Assembly: GCA_965112735.1 (NCBI GenBank)
Contig: OZ218956.1
Span: forward strand, 1,798,001 to 1,862,000
From: Phaeosaccion multiseriatum
Taxonomy: Eukaryota; Ochrophyta, other classes
Length of the DNA: 64,000 nucleotides
Direction: 5' to 3'
A program made the position numbers and the translations under genes. The notes beneath the pieces are model-generated. The model was not told the DNA's origin and did not search any database. It saw only the letters and a list, made by a program, of their open reading frames with translations. This document shows, one piece after another, positions 49,375 to 60,300 of this stretch. Every line of letters begins with the position of its first letter. Within the stretch, counting starts at the first letter, position 1.

Positions 49375-51453
49375 CTATTCTACTTGAAAAGTCACAGCGT
49401 CCTCCTCACTGTCCTCCGTGGCCTTGATTCCGAGCTCGTTGAGGTACATCAGCATCGCAGGCTTGAGCTCATTGACGCCGTCGCGATGTCGACCCGTGGT
49501 GACGATGGTGGGGCCCTTGGTCTTCTCCACTTGGAGAGCGTAGCGAAGGGCGGCCTTGGCGGTCCACTCCGAGTGCTGCCAGCTAAGGTCCATCACCTTG
49601 CCTTCGTTGCCCTTCTCCCAATGCGACAGTACACTTTGTGCGACGGCCTCTGCGTACAAGCCGTCAGCCGAGCTCCATTGCTTGTGCAGGGACAGAACGT
49701 CGATAGCAGCTCTGTAGGTCGCGTCGTTGGGTTCAATGCCAGCTGCCTGCATCTCCTCCAGCAAGGCAGGTGCCTTCTCGTGCTGGTCACAAGCACCAAT
49801 CGCAGAGTTGTAACTGAATCGATTGGGCCCGGGTCCTTCCCTCCGCATCTCCTCCAGCAAGTCCAGCGCCTTCTCGCTCGCCCCTGCCCTGCAGCAAGCA
49901 AAAATGGCAGAGTTGTACGCATTGACATCGGGCTCGGGGCCTTCCTCTCGCATCTCCTTGAGCAAGTCAAGCGCCTTCTCGTACTGCCCTGCCTTGCCGC
50001 AAGCAGAAATGGCAGAGTTGTACAAGTTTTGACTGGGCTGGGGGCCTTCCTCTCGCATCTTGTTCAGCAAGTCAAGCGCCTTATCGTACTGCCCTACATT
50101 GCCACAAGTCACAATTACAGAGTTGTACGCGTTGACATCGGGTTGGGGCCCTAGCTGTCGCATCTCCTCCAGCAAGCCAAGCGCCTTCTCATACTCCCCT
50201 GCGTTGCCACAAGCAGTAAGTGCGGAATTGTACGACAATCGATTGGGCTGGGGTCCTTCCTCTCGCATCTGGTTGAGCAGTTCAAACACCTTCTCGTACT
50301 CTCCAGCCTTGCCACAAGCCGCAATGGCACCATTGCACGAGCTCACGTTGGGGCGAAGCCCTTCCCTCCGCATCTCCTTCAGCAAGTCAAGCGCCTGCTC
50401 GTACTGCTTTCCTCTGCAACAAGCAGTAATCGCAGAGGTGTACGTGGTGACACCAGGTTTAAGGCCTTGTCCCTGCATCTGTCTTAGCAACTCAACCCCC
50501 TTCTCTTGCTGCCCTGCCATACCACAAGCAGCAATCGCATCACTGTATGTGACTTCATTGAGTTTGGGACCTTCCTCCAGCATCTCCCTCAGCAAGTCAC
50601 GTGCCTTGTCCTGCTGCCTTGCCTTGGCACAAGCCGCAATCGCGGAACTGTACGTGACAACATCTGGCTGAAGCCCTTCTCCCCGCATCTCTTTCAGCAA
50701 GTCAACCGTCTTGTCGTACTGCCCTGCCTTGCCACAAGCAAGAATCACAGCGCTATAGGCTATTTCACTGGGCTTGGGGCCTTTCACTTGCATCTCCTTC
50801 AGCAAGTCAAGCGTCTTTTCGTACTGCCCTGCCTTGCTACAAGCACTAATCACAGCGCTGTACGCCACTTCATTGGGCTGGGGGCCTTCCTCTCGCATCT
50901 TGTTCAGCAAGTCAAGCGCCGTCTCGTACTGCCCTGCCTTGCCACAAGCACTAATCACAGAGTTGTACGTGATTTCACTGGGCGGGGGCCCTTCCTTTCG
51001 CATCGCCTCCAGCAAGGCAAGCGACTTTTCATACTGCCCTGCCTTGCCACACGTCACAATTGCAGAGTTGTAAGAGTGAGCATTCGGTTGCAGCCCCCTC
51101 TTCTTTGCTTCATCAAGTGCTTTCGCGACACCCTTCCAATTGCGCTGCACTCCAAGCCTCTGGACCTCCTTGGTCAACTCTACTTGCCCATAGTGCCGCT
51201 CTCTCTCTTCAGCACTACTAAACCTGTTATCCATGGCTCCGAGGAGACGGAGCGAGGGAGTCTCCGATCGTCGCTCGAATAGGACTGCTTCAACATCTGC
51301 TGTAAAGGGCTTTTGTCTTCTTGATTCTCCAGGAGGGTGCGCAGGTGAGGCAGAGATCCATCTTCCCCACGACCTCACAAAAACAGCACCACCTCCACCA
51401 GCAGCAAGAAGACCTGCTGGGGAAATGAAGCCCGCCATGGTGTTTCCCGTCAT
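49375..51453 (-). CDS. Pentatricopeptide-repeat protein with Smr-like C-terminus (intronless)
   Basis: One frame of 692 aa. Residues from about 110 to 580 are a regular array of 35-residue PPRs with the local consensus YNSAISACGKAGQYEKALDLL and MREEGPQPN. A segment after the array (DLSWQHSEWTAKAALRYAL, VTTGRHRDGVNELKPAMLMY, LNELGI) resembles a degenerate Smr domain, as in GUN1-type PPR-Smr proteins; this is inference from motif spacing. Such proteins act on organelle RNA. The N-terminus MTGNTMAGFISPAGLLAAGG with WGRWISASPA is compatible with a presequence. Unlike nearly every other gene here it has no simple repeats and no dispersed element. The high identity between units suggests recent unit duplication or homogenisation. 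Confidence 0.87.
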   Translation of the reverse strand: MTGNTMAGFISPAGLLAAGGGGAVFVRSWGRWISASPAHPPGESRRQKPFTADVEAVLFERRSETPSLRLLGAMDNRFSSAEERERHYGQVELTKEVQRLGVQRNWKGVAKALDEAKKRGLQPNAHSYNSAIVTCGKAGQYEKSLALLEAMRKEGPPPSEITYNSVISACGKAGQYETALDLLNKMREEGPQPNEVAYSAVISACSKAGQYEKTLDLLKEMQVKGPKPSEIAYSAVILACGKAGQYDKTVDLLKEMRGEGLQPDVVTYSSAIAACAKARQQDKARDLLREMLEEGPKLNEVTYSDAIAACGMAGQQEKGVELLRQMQGQGLKPGVTTYTSAITACCRGKQYEQALDLLKEMRREGLRPNVSSCNGAIAACGKAGEYEKVFELLNQMREEGPQPNRLSYNSALTACGNAGEYEKALGLLEEMRQLGPQPDVNAYNSVIVTCGNVGQYDKALDLLNKMREEGPQPSQNLYNSAISACGKAGQYEKALDLLKEMREEGPEPDVNAYNSAIFACCRAGASEKALDLLEEMRREGPGPNRFSYNSAIGACDQHEKAPALLEEMQAAGIEPNDATYRAAIDVLSLHKQWSSADGLYAEAVAQSVLSHWEKGNEGKVMDLSWQHSEWTAKAALRYALQVEKTKGPTIVTTGRHRDGVNELKPAMLMYLNELGIKATEDSEEDAVTFQVE

Positions 51454-51715
51454 CTCAACAGAACAAAGCTTCTTTCTTGGCCGTTCGTCTCAGGTGTGGT
51501 CGTGGAGAGGAGCATTTTGTGGTCGTGGAGCAGGAGACACACACAGAGGAAAGATGTGGACGTGTTGCTCCTCCAATAAATTCACAGCTGGCTCGGGGGA
51601 TTTGGGAGGGAATTTCTTTTTTTTCCTCACGCCATCCACGCTACTGCAAACATCAAGCGGGCTGAGCAATCAACGCGCCCCCCTTCCGCCTCCGCAGCCA
51701 TCATGGGACAACTAA
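51454..51715. other. Spacer between two minus-strand genes
   Basis: 262 bp that must hold the PPR-Smr promoter and the 3' end of the histidine phosphatase gene. A T-run lies at 51616-51623. It is the only same-strand gene junction on the minus strand in the window. Confidence 0.4.
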
Positions 51716-54218
51716 CTATACTGTGGGTATACGGCTATTGATTAGGAGGGCACGAAAGGAGCCCTCCACCAGCAGCCCATTCTTCTTTTGCCGCCCTGTT
51801 CCCTCTTCTCCTCCTCCTCCTCCTTGTGTCACTGCCGCTACAGCAGCGCCCGCTGCCACCGCATCACTCCTATCACCACCAGCGCCGCCGCCGTCATTGC
51901 GCCAGTCAATGACGTTGACAGAGCAATTCCGCTGCCCCAGCGCTCGAACCTGCGACTCCGGAAGGTCGAGAAGCGCAGCTAGCCAGAACTTGATGAGGCT
52001 GCCGTGACTCACCGCGATGGTGGTAGACGGTCCTGTTGTTGTTGTGTTGGGTGTTTTGGTAGGCATATGGGTAGGCATGTGGGCAGGCATCAGTGCTTCG
52101 TCTTCTCCTTCTCCACCTTCCCAACCTAGCCACCAACCCACCCACCTAGCCACCCACCCACCACCCCCTTTCCCACGTGAACACTTGCCTTGCCCGCCCC
52201 CTCCTGGCGGTGCTGATGTAAGCAAAGTGGCCATTGCCGATCGCAGCCGCCCCTTCAAGTCCAGCGCGCTCTGCAAGCAGCAAGAGCAGTCGCAGACAGT
52301 CGTACAGATGTATTTCGGCAATTCATAGACACAGAGGAGAGAGAGAAACCAGAATGATGAGACGGCGGCTGGCAAATGCCCCCACGAAAAGAAAAGGGAA
52401 CGTTTTATTTTGTCTCACATCATACAATGGGAAAGCGGCGGCAGCAGCAGAGAGTGGTGAGAGAATGGAGACGGGCAAAGAGAGGGATGGACGAACGTGT
52501 GTGACTCGAAACACTTGCATGCTTGCTTGCTTGCTTGTTTGCCTGCTCACCTCTCCTGTGTTTCCGCATCGGGCCTTCTCATTCCCAGAACCCCAGCTCT
52601 AGGCCAGCGCCAGTGGGGGGGCAGAGAGGCAAAGTACCAGGTAGGGGAGAGAGACGAGAGAGAGAGAGAGAGAGAGAGCGAGAGGGAGAGCAAGAGCGAG
52701 AAAGCCTGTGTGAGAGAGGGAGATTCGAAGGGATAGTTCGAAAGCTACAACAGTGCTAAAAACATACTGTGGCCTCTCCGCAATCGAGACAGAAGAGGGA
52801 GATCAGACCACAGAGGCAAAGACAGCAGGCGGCCTGCCACACAAACTGTGTGGTCTCCGAAAACCCACACACTTTCCAAGAGCCCCCCCCCCCCTCCTCC
52901 TCCTCCTCCTCCTCCACACGAGCTTGAATGCCCACCCACCCCACCCAAACGCATGTACTCCTCCCTCCAGCTCACCACGTAGGTGGGCGCCAGCAGCACC
53001 GTAGCCTGAGCCACGGTCATTCCATCCACCTCTCCAAAATCAATCTCCTCGATGTCTTCTAAGGCTATGCGGGTGAGCTTTGAGAGGTCCACCCCAGCGC
53101 CAGAAGATGCCTTGGCACCCCCCCTCCCTCCTCCTCCTCCTCCTCCTCCTCCTCCTTCTCCTCCCCCAAGTTGTAGTTGAGAGGTGATGGCGTCAGCTGT
53201 TTCCACTGCAGCACAGCGAGCAATACAGGCCGTGGCGGGAGGCGGACATGGGAGAAAGGTTGGGTGGGGGCAGGGGAAGAAGAGAACAAGGCGTCCGACA
53301 AAAAAGGAGAGACAAGAGAGCGAGGCCATTCCCTCAACTCTCCATGGCGGTGCATATGCATGAAAGAAAACCATCCCGAGTTGGGCACGCACGCTTCCCG
53401 CAAAGCCAGTAGATACGTACAGTAGTAATTATAGGCTATACTACACCTCCAACCCTACCTGCCGCTGCATGCATGGCTGACTGCCCGTTCAGCCGCCCCC
53501 CCCCCCCTGCATATACGCACCTGCTCTCTTGAGTGGGCTGCAAGCCACGGTGGTAATCTGCCTGAGCTGCTCTGCTGGCAAAGCGCCTCTCAGGGACTTG
53601 CCCAGAGTCTCTGCTTGCCGCCTGCCTTCTGCGTTGAGAGAAGGATTCAAGCGCCGGCCTTGGCAGATCTGTGGGGGCAGTGCAGGGGATGAGCCATGTT
53701 GGCGAGGGGATGGGTCATGGTAACGAGGCTTTCCAGGACAAGGGGCGGTTGCCGGGCTCAATCAAGTCTCTGTCTCTTACCTGTTGTTTGTTCAGATCGG
53801 TCTGCCCGTGGCGCACGATAATAAGACGGCGTGCGCCGGCTTCCGGAGGCTTCAGCTGAGTCAGAAGGTCATAAACCTGCTGCTCACTCTCCTGCTGCTC
53901 TTTCTGGGGATCATCAGCCCAAGCGAATGCTGAGCCCCCCCATTGCTCTCTTCTCCAAGGAGAGGCAGAGTCGCACTGCTGCAGAACGACGGCTTGCACG
54001 CAGAGGAATCGAAGTAGATCCTTACGGGACATGCCATCGGAGACAGCGTGGGTCCCACGAGCCTCTATTTCCCTCCCCTCAGGAGGCTCATGATGAGCCC
54101 ATGCTCGTGTGCCAGATCGTGCACGCCACAGGGGCGCATGCGCAGCCTGAAAGCCATCCACTACTACTTGTGGGCTTGACAAGACCAAGGCCACCAAGAC
54201 CAACACCCCCCTAGCCAT
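51716..54218 (-). CDS. Histidine phosphatase (phosphoglycerate-mutase-like), plastid-type presequence
   Basis: A member of the histidine phosphatase superfamily that uses a phospho-His intermediate; substrate unknown. Exons in transcript order: 54218-53781, 53668-53521, 53205-52976, 52598-52551, 52270-52177, 52032-51716; phases join, giving 424 aa. Motifs: IIVRHGQTDLN (nucleophile His about 137), LNAEGRRQAETLGKSLRG, SPLKRAVETADAI across exons 2/3, EEIDFGEVDGMT, the tiny 16-residue exon SWGSGNEKARCGNTGE joined to SALDLKGRL, and VSHGSLIKF (second His about 329). The start MARGVLVLVALVLSS is a signal peptide followed by VDGFQAAHAP and a basic stretch; Phe after the likely cleavage site fits a complex-plastid presequence. 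An upstream in-frame start at 54338 would add a Phe-rich leader and is less likely. The exon 5 donor (CAC/GTGGGA) was chosen by phase. Confidence 0.8.
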
Positions 54219-54338
54219 TAGAAGTACATAAAAAGAGAGAAAAGGAAGAGAGGAGGCAAAAGGGAGAAAAAGAGGGAAAGAAAAAAAAAACGAAAAAAAA
54301 AAAAAGGGTGAAGTTGGAGGGTTGGGATTCGACTTCAA
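54219..54338. promoter_or_regulatory. 120-bp bidirectional interval with oligo(A) tracts
   Basis: The shortest head-to-head gap in the window. It holds an A10-C-G-A13 run near 54286-54305 (a poly-T run on the other strand). Such rigid dA/dT tracts tend to exclude nucleosomes; a promoter role here is inference. Confidence 0.5.
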
Positions 54339-57300
54339 ATGGCGACGTCGACGTTGACCTCAACCTCAAACGAAGCGAGAAAAAACGAAAACATGGCCGC
54401 GTTTCTCAGACAAATTAGGGGCAGGAAGCCAGACAAGATCTTGGCTGTCGCTACAGGTATGTTTCCCTCCAACCGAAGGCCTAACAACGTTTGCCTGGCC
54501 CTCTTACTTCGCACACACGTGGTGTTTGCCTTCCGGCTTTTCCCTTTCGCCAGCGACTCTGGCCCCCCACCCAGATGACTCCCTCATGACGAGGAGATTC
54601 ATGGCCACTCGGAAGAGCACAAGTAAGACCCCTGCCCAGGCAGGAGTGGCAGCGGCGGCAGCAGCGGCGGCGGCTGCTGCCACCGCCCCCTCCCGCCTTG
54701 AGGACAAAATCCCCCTTCCTGCTGCCCCCTCGCTCCACGAACCAATGGCGCCTCAGCTGGGCAAGTCACCCAGACTTTGTGCTCGTGCCTCGCAAGCGAT
54801 TGAGGACATATCTCACGATGCCAACGTCTTTTTACAAGGTACATTTTCCCATAAAGGATTCAACCTAAGAATTACGGGGGGGGGTTGGTAAGCTGTTTGC
54901 GTGGTGTTGTTGAAAGCTCCCTTGTCTTGCTTATCTCTTCCTCCCTCTTGGTCTCCTTCCACTCCGACCCCCTCCTGCAGGCATCGCTGCCACCCCAACC
55001 CTGCTCACGGAAGCCCTCTGCAAGCACGCTGAGACCGCTGATCTGCGGGGCATCTCTGTCTACTCGCTCCACACGGAGGGCCCCTGCCCATACGCTACCG
55101 ATGACTGGGACACAGGCCGAGTTCGTGCGAAGAGCATGGTACGTGAATGTGTGCGTGTATCTGTACATGTGTGTGTGAGTGAGGGTGGGTCTGTGCACTC
55201 GAGCGTTGCGTGCGTGCGTGTGTGTGTGTGAGAGAGAGGGAGACAGTGTGTATGTGTATGTGTATGTGTGTGTGCGTGCATGAATGCGTATGCATGCATG
55301 CTCCCATGTACCTTTGTCCCACTCACTCCTCTGCTCCTGATATTCTCGTTGTTTGGCTGCTACACGTGCTGTCCCACTGCGACGGGTGGGGATGTATCAC
55401 CAACTGCTGCTGCTGCAATAGTTCATGGCCGGAAACGTACGCAAGGCGACACAGGAGGGAAGAGCGGACTACATTCCGGTATGTACGAGACGATCTTAGT
55501 ACGTCAGACTACTTGCTGAGTCGGGCGCTTCTACATTGAAAGTGCAGAGTCTCGACCTCTTGTTGGGCTTGTATGTTGCCTGTGGCCTGTTGCCTGTTAT
55601 CTATTGTTGACTTGTCCTTACCAATGGCAGCAAGGTGCAGTCACACACACACACACACACACACACCATCTTTTTGTGTGCAATACCGGAAAGAGTGGTA
55701 CCATAAGGCTAGACGAGGTTTCTGTCCCACTCATGCGCTCTGCACCTTCTCTCTGCCTTGCCTTGCCTTGCTTTTCTCTGTTCTGCTCTCCTCTGCCCAT
55801 GTGCTTGTGCTGTGCTCTACTCTGCCCATATGCTTGTGCTGTGCTCTACCCATACGCCTGTGCTCTGCTCTGCTGGCAGGTGTTCCTGGGAGAGACTCCG
55901 CTGCTGTTTCGAGAAGGAGTCGTGCCCCTTGATGCTGCGTTGGTACAGGTGAGCGCGTCTGTATATGTGTGTGCATATATATGTGTGTGTGGGGGGGTGT
56001 GCGTGTGATGTGTGTTTGTGTAACATCCATCGCTCTTCCTCCTCCTCCCCCTCCTCCTCCTCCTCCTCCTCCTCCTCCTCCTCCTCCTCCTCCTCCTCCT
56101 CCTCCTCCCCCGCCACCCCCCCTCCTCGTCGTCGTTGTGCCTCCCTCCCTCTGCGCAAGGTATCCCCTCCCGACGAGCATGGTTATTGCTCTTTGGGCAC
56201 CAGTGTGGACTGCACAAGAGCTGCGCTACAGGCTGCCAAAACAGTCATCGGACAGGTAAGTAACATTCAGTGTCAATACTCATGGTCAATAGTCGTGTGT
56301 TGTGTGTAAGTGAGTGTGTGTGCGTGGGTGTTTGTTGTGTGTGTGTTGTGTGTGTGTATAAGTGACTGTGTGTGTAGACAAGGGTCAATAGCAGGTAGTC
56401 AGTAGTCGTATGGCGTTGCTGTTGGGCCTGCCTGGATTCTTCATTTCTTCCCGCCCTCCCCTAGTAGCATGACATGTTTGAATGACGTAACTAATGATGT
56501 GGTAGAAGACATGATGAATATGCTGACTCACTCGACTCACTCGACTCTCGCCACAGGTGAACAAGTTTGTGCCGCGGACACACGGAGACGGCATCATCCA
56601 CATCTCCAACATCGACCGTACGTACCTACTACTGCACTTGTCTTTGGTCTGACTTGACTGGACTTGACTTGGCCTGACTTTGCCTTACTGGGCTTTTGAT
56701 TGCCTTCCCTAAGCGCTGTGTAGTCTTCCTCTCACTGGCTCTCTCTCTCTCTCTTGCGTGCGACCGGAAGAATCGAACGCAATGCACACTCACTCCCCCC
56801 ATCACTCACTCACTCTCTGCACTCACTCTCTTCACTCCCTTACTCCCTCACTCACAGATGTGGTGCACCATGACCAACCGCTGTACCACACAGAGGCCAA
56901 GGCCGCATCTGAGACAGAGAGTGTTATCGGCAAGTACATCGCGGAAAACCTCGTACAGGACGAGGCGACCCTGCAGAGTAAGTTGCAGTTGCACTGGCAG
57001 AGGAAAATGGCTGGCGCTTACTCTTCCTTCCTTCTTTCCTTCCTTCCTTCCCTCCCTTCCTTCCTCCCTCCCTCCCTCCCTCCCTCCCTCCCTCCTTCCT
57101 TTCTTCCTTCCTTCCTTCCCTCCTTCCCTCCTTTTATTCCTTTCTTCTTTCCTTCCGTCCTTCCTTTCTTTCCCCCTTCCTTCCCTCTCTCTCTCCCTCC
57201 CTCTTTCCTTCCTTCCCTCCTTGCTTGCCTTACCTCCTTTTATTCCTTCTTTCCTTCCTTCCTTCCTTCCTTCCTCCCTCCCTCCCTCCATCCCTCCTGT

Positions 57301-60300
57301 CCTCCCTCCTCCCTCCCTGGCTTGCTTCCTTCAAGTGGGAATCGGCAACATCCCGAACGCTGTTTTGTCCAATCTCGTCAACCACCGCGACTTGGGTATT
57401 CACAGGTTGGGTCGAGTCCACAAAGCGAAGCGAGAAGATAAGAAGGGAGAGAAGGGGAAGCTATGGACTTATCCTTGGGCGTCTGATCTTACGCCCCTCC
57501 CCCCTTCTCCTGTTTGTTCGTGTGGTCAACAGCGAAATGTTCAGCGACGGAGTGCTTAGTTTGGTGGAAAAAGGTAAGTGTTTCGATATGATTGCTCACT
57601 TACGAACCGAAGAATAGGGTGAATGAGCTGATGTATGAGCCTACTTCCTCTGGTACTCTTCCATGAGCTTCTACGAGCCACAATTCCCCCCCGCCCTTGC
57701 CGCGTTCTTGAGGCGTTCAAGTTATGGCACCCTCTCACTCGGTTTGCTACTGTTGTGGTGTTGCTGTTGTTGGTGTTGGTGTTGCTGTTGTTGCTGTTGC
57801 TGGCGGTGGTGGTGGTGGTGGTGGGCGGTGGTGGTGGGCGGTGGTGGTGGGCGGTGGTGGTGGTGGTGTTGGTTTTGCTGGTGCTACTTCTCTTCCTGCT
57901 ACTTCTACTGCTACTGCTATTGTCTCAGGCGCCCTGACCGGCGCGAAGAAGACATCACACCAGGGAAAGCTTGTCTCGACCTTCCTCATCGGATCGCAGA
58001 AGCTTTACGACTTCGTCGACGGTAAGCACAGCAGAGCAATCACACCTCCCCCCCCACACACCCCCTCACCCCACTCACCTTTTCACCCCCCCACCAGAAA
58101 GGCAGGCAGAACCACACACTCGCTGACATAGGCTTAGCAGCTGCACCAGTGCTTTCTTCTCAGTCTCCTGTTGATGAACCATGTTCGCACGCACTCCACA
58201 CGAACCTGCCTGTCTCATGTCACTCGCTCCTCCTCCTCCTCCTCCTCCTCCTCCTCCTCCTCCTCCTCCTCCTCCTCCTCCTTAGACAATCCAATGGTAG
58301 CGATGCTTGATGTAACCAAGACCAACTCTCCGCACCTCATCGCTCAGCAACACCGCATGACAGCCATTAACTCCTGCATCGGTGAGAGAGTGGAGGGGGG
58401 GGGGAAGGAGGGAGGGAAGGAAGGAGGGAGGGAGGGAGGGAGGGAGGGAGAGGGGAGGGAGCGTGGGGGAGGGAGGGAGGGAGGGAAGGAGGGAGAGGGA
58501 GGGGAGGAGGGAGGGAAGGAGGGAGGGAGGGAAGGAGGGAGAGGGAGTTTTGAAGGTCAGCATGTGGAGAGAGGGTGGGGGAGGGAGGTGGGGAGAGTAG
58601 AGGGAGGGAGGGGGAGAGAGGGGAGGAGACGGGGGAAGGGTGGGAGAGAGAGTACAGGGAGAGGGGGGAAAGGAGGGGGAGAGGCAGGGGGGAGAGGGGA
58701 TGGAGGGGAAGAGAGTGGAGAGAGGGGGGTAGGTAGGCAGGTAGGTAGGTAGGTAGGTAGGGAGGTAGGGAGGGAGGGAGGGAGAGTAGGAGGTACGGAA
58801 GTCTGCATGGGGAGGGAGGGAGGGGCGACGGAGGTTAATCTGTGTCTGCCTTGCGTACGTAGACCCTGGGACAACCAGGTAGCACGTCGTTCGTCCCCCT
58901 ACCCACCCCCCTTCCTCCTCCTCCTCCTCCTCCTCCTCCTCCTCCTCCTCCTCGTCCTTCTTCTCCTCCTTCTCCTCCCCCTCTTCCTCCACCTCCTCCT
59001 CTTCCTCCTTCTCCTTCTTCTCCTCCTCCTCCTCCTCCTCCTCCTCCGCCTCCTCCTCCTCCTCCTCCTCCTCCTCCTCCTCCTCCTCCTCGTCCTTCTT
59101 CTCCTCCTTCTCCTTCTCCTCCCCCTCTTCCTCCACCTCCTCCTCTTCCTCCTTCTCCTCCTCCTCCTCCTCCTCCTCCTCCTCCTCCTCCTCCTCTTCC
59201 TCCACCTCCTCCTCTTCCTCCTTCTCCTCCTTCTCCTCCTCCTCCTCCTCCTCCTCCTCCTCCTCCTCCTCCTCCTCCTCCTCCTCTTCTTCTTCCTCCA
59301 CCTCCTCCTCTTCCTCCTTCTCCTCGTCCTCCTCCTCCTCCTCCTCCTCCGTCCCCCTCCCTCTCCTCCTCCTCCTCCTCCTCCTCCTCCTCCTCCTCCT
59401 CCTCCTCCTCCTCCTCCTCCTCCTCCTCCTCCTCCGTCCCCCTCCCTCTCCTCCTCCTCGTCCTCCTCCGCCTTTTCCTCCGCTTCCTCCTCCTCCTCCT
59501 CCTCCTCCTCCTCCACCTCCTCCTCCTCCTCCGCCTCCTCCTCCGCCTCCTCCTCCTTCTCCAACCAGAGATCGACTTGACTGGACAGGTGGTATCAGAC
59601 TCGATCGGGCCGAGGATGTTCTCGGGTGTGGGGGGGCAAGTCGACTTCCTACGAGGGGCCTCTCTGGCCAAGGACGGGCGAGCCATATTGGCCTTTCCTT
59701 CAAGGACACACCACGGCATTGGTCGCGTCGTTCCCTTTATAAAGGAGGGCGCAGGTAGGTGTAACCGTCAAAGTGTCATTTTAGCTGGTGTCAGAGTCGT
59801 GATTGATGTCTCTCAGGTGCTTTCAGCGCATGGGAGGCTTAGCGTCCAAGTCTATAACATTTTTCTTTTGTCGCTTGTCTCCCCTGCGAAGGTGTCGTGA
59901 CCACGAGAGCGCACGTCCATCACGTGGTTACGGAGTGGGGCGGGTAAGTGGATTTGAAAAGGGATAAGATAAAGGGTATGGGGGGGGGAGGGGAGGGTAT
60001 AGGGTATAGGGTATAGGGTATAGGGTATGTAGGGTATGGGGTATGACGTATAAGGTATAGGGTACAGGACACACAGGGTATAGGAGGGAGGGGTAGGGTA
60101 TAGGGTTTAGTGTATAGGGTATGTAGGGTATGGGTTACGACGTATAAGGTATAGGGTATAGGATAGGGTAGGGTAGGGTAGGGTTGGGGGTAGGGCAACG
60201 AGGGTATTGGGTTGTGTTGCCTGCCACTCTTTCGTGCTTCTTGGCGGCCGTGTTGGGACTTCATTTGACGTGGGTAGGGGAAGAAGCAACGCAGGAGGGA

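Noticed and set aside
58282-59719. 475-residue Glu-rich minus-strand frame
   Set aside because: It is the complement of the purine and pyrimidine tracts of CoA-transferase intron 12.
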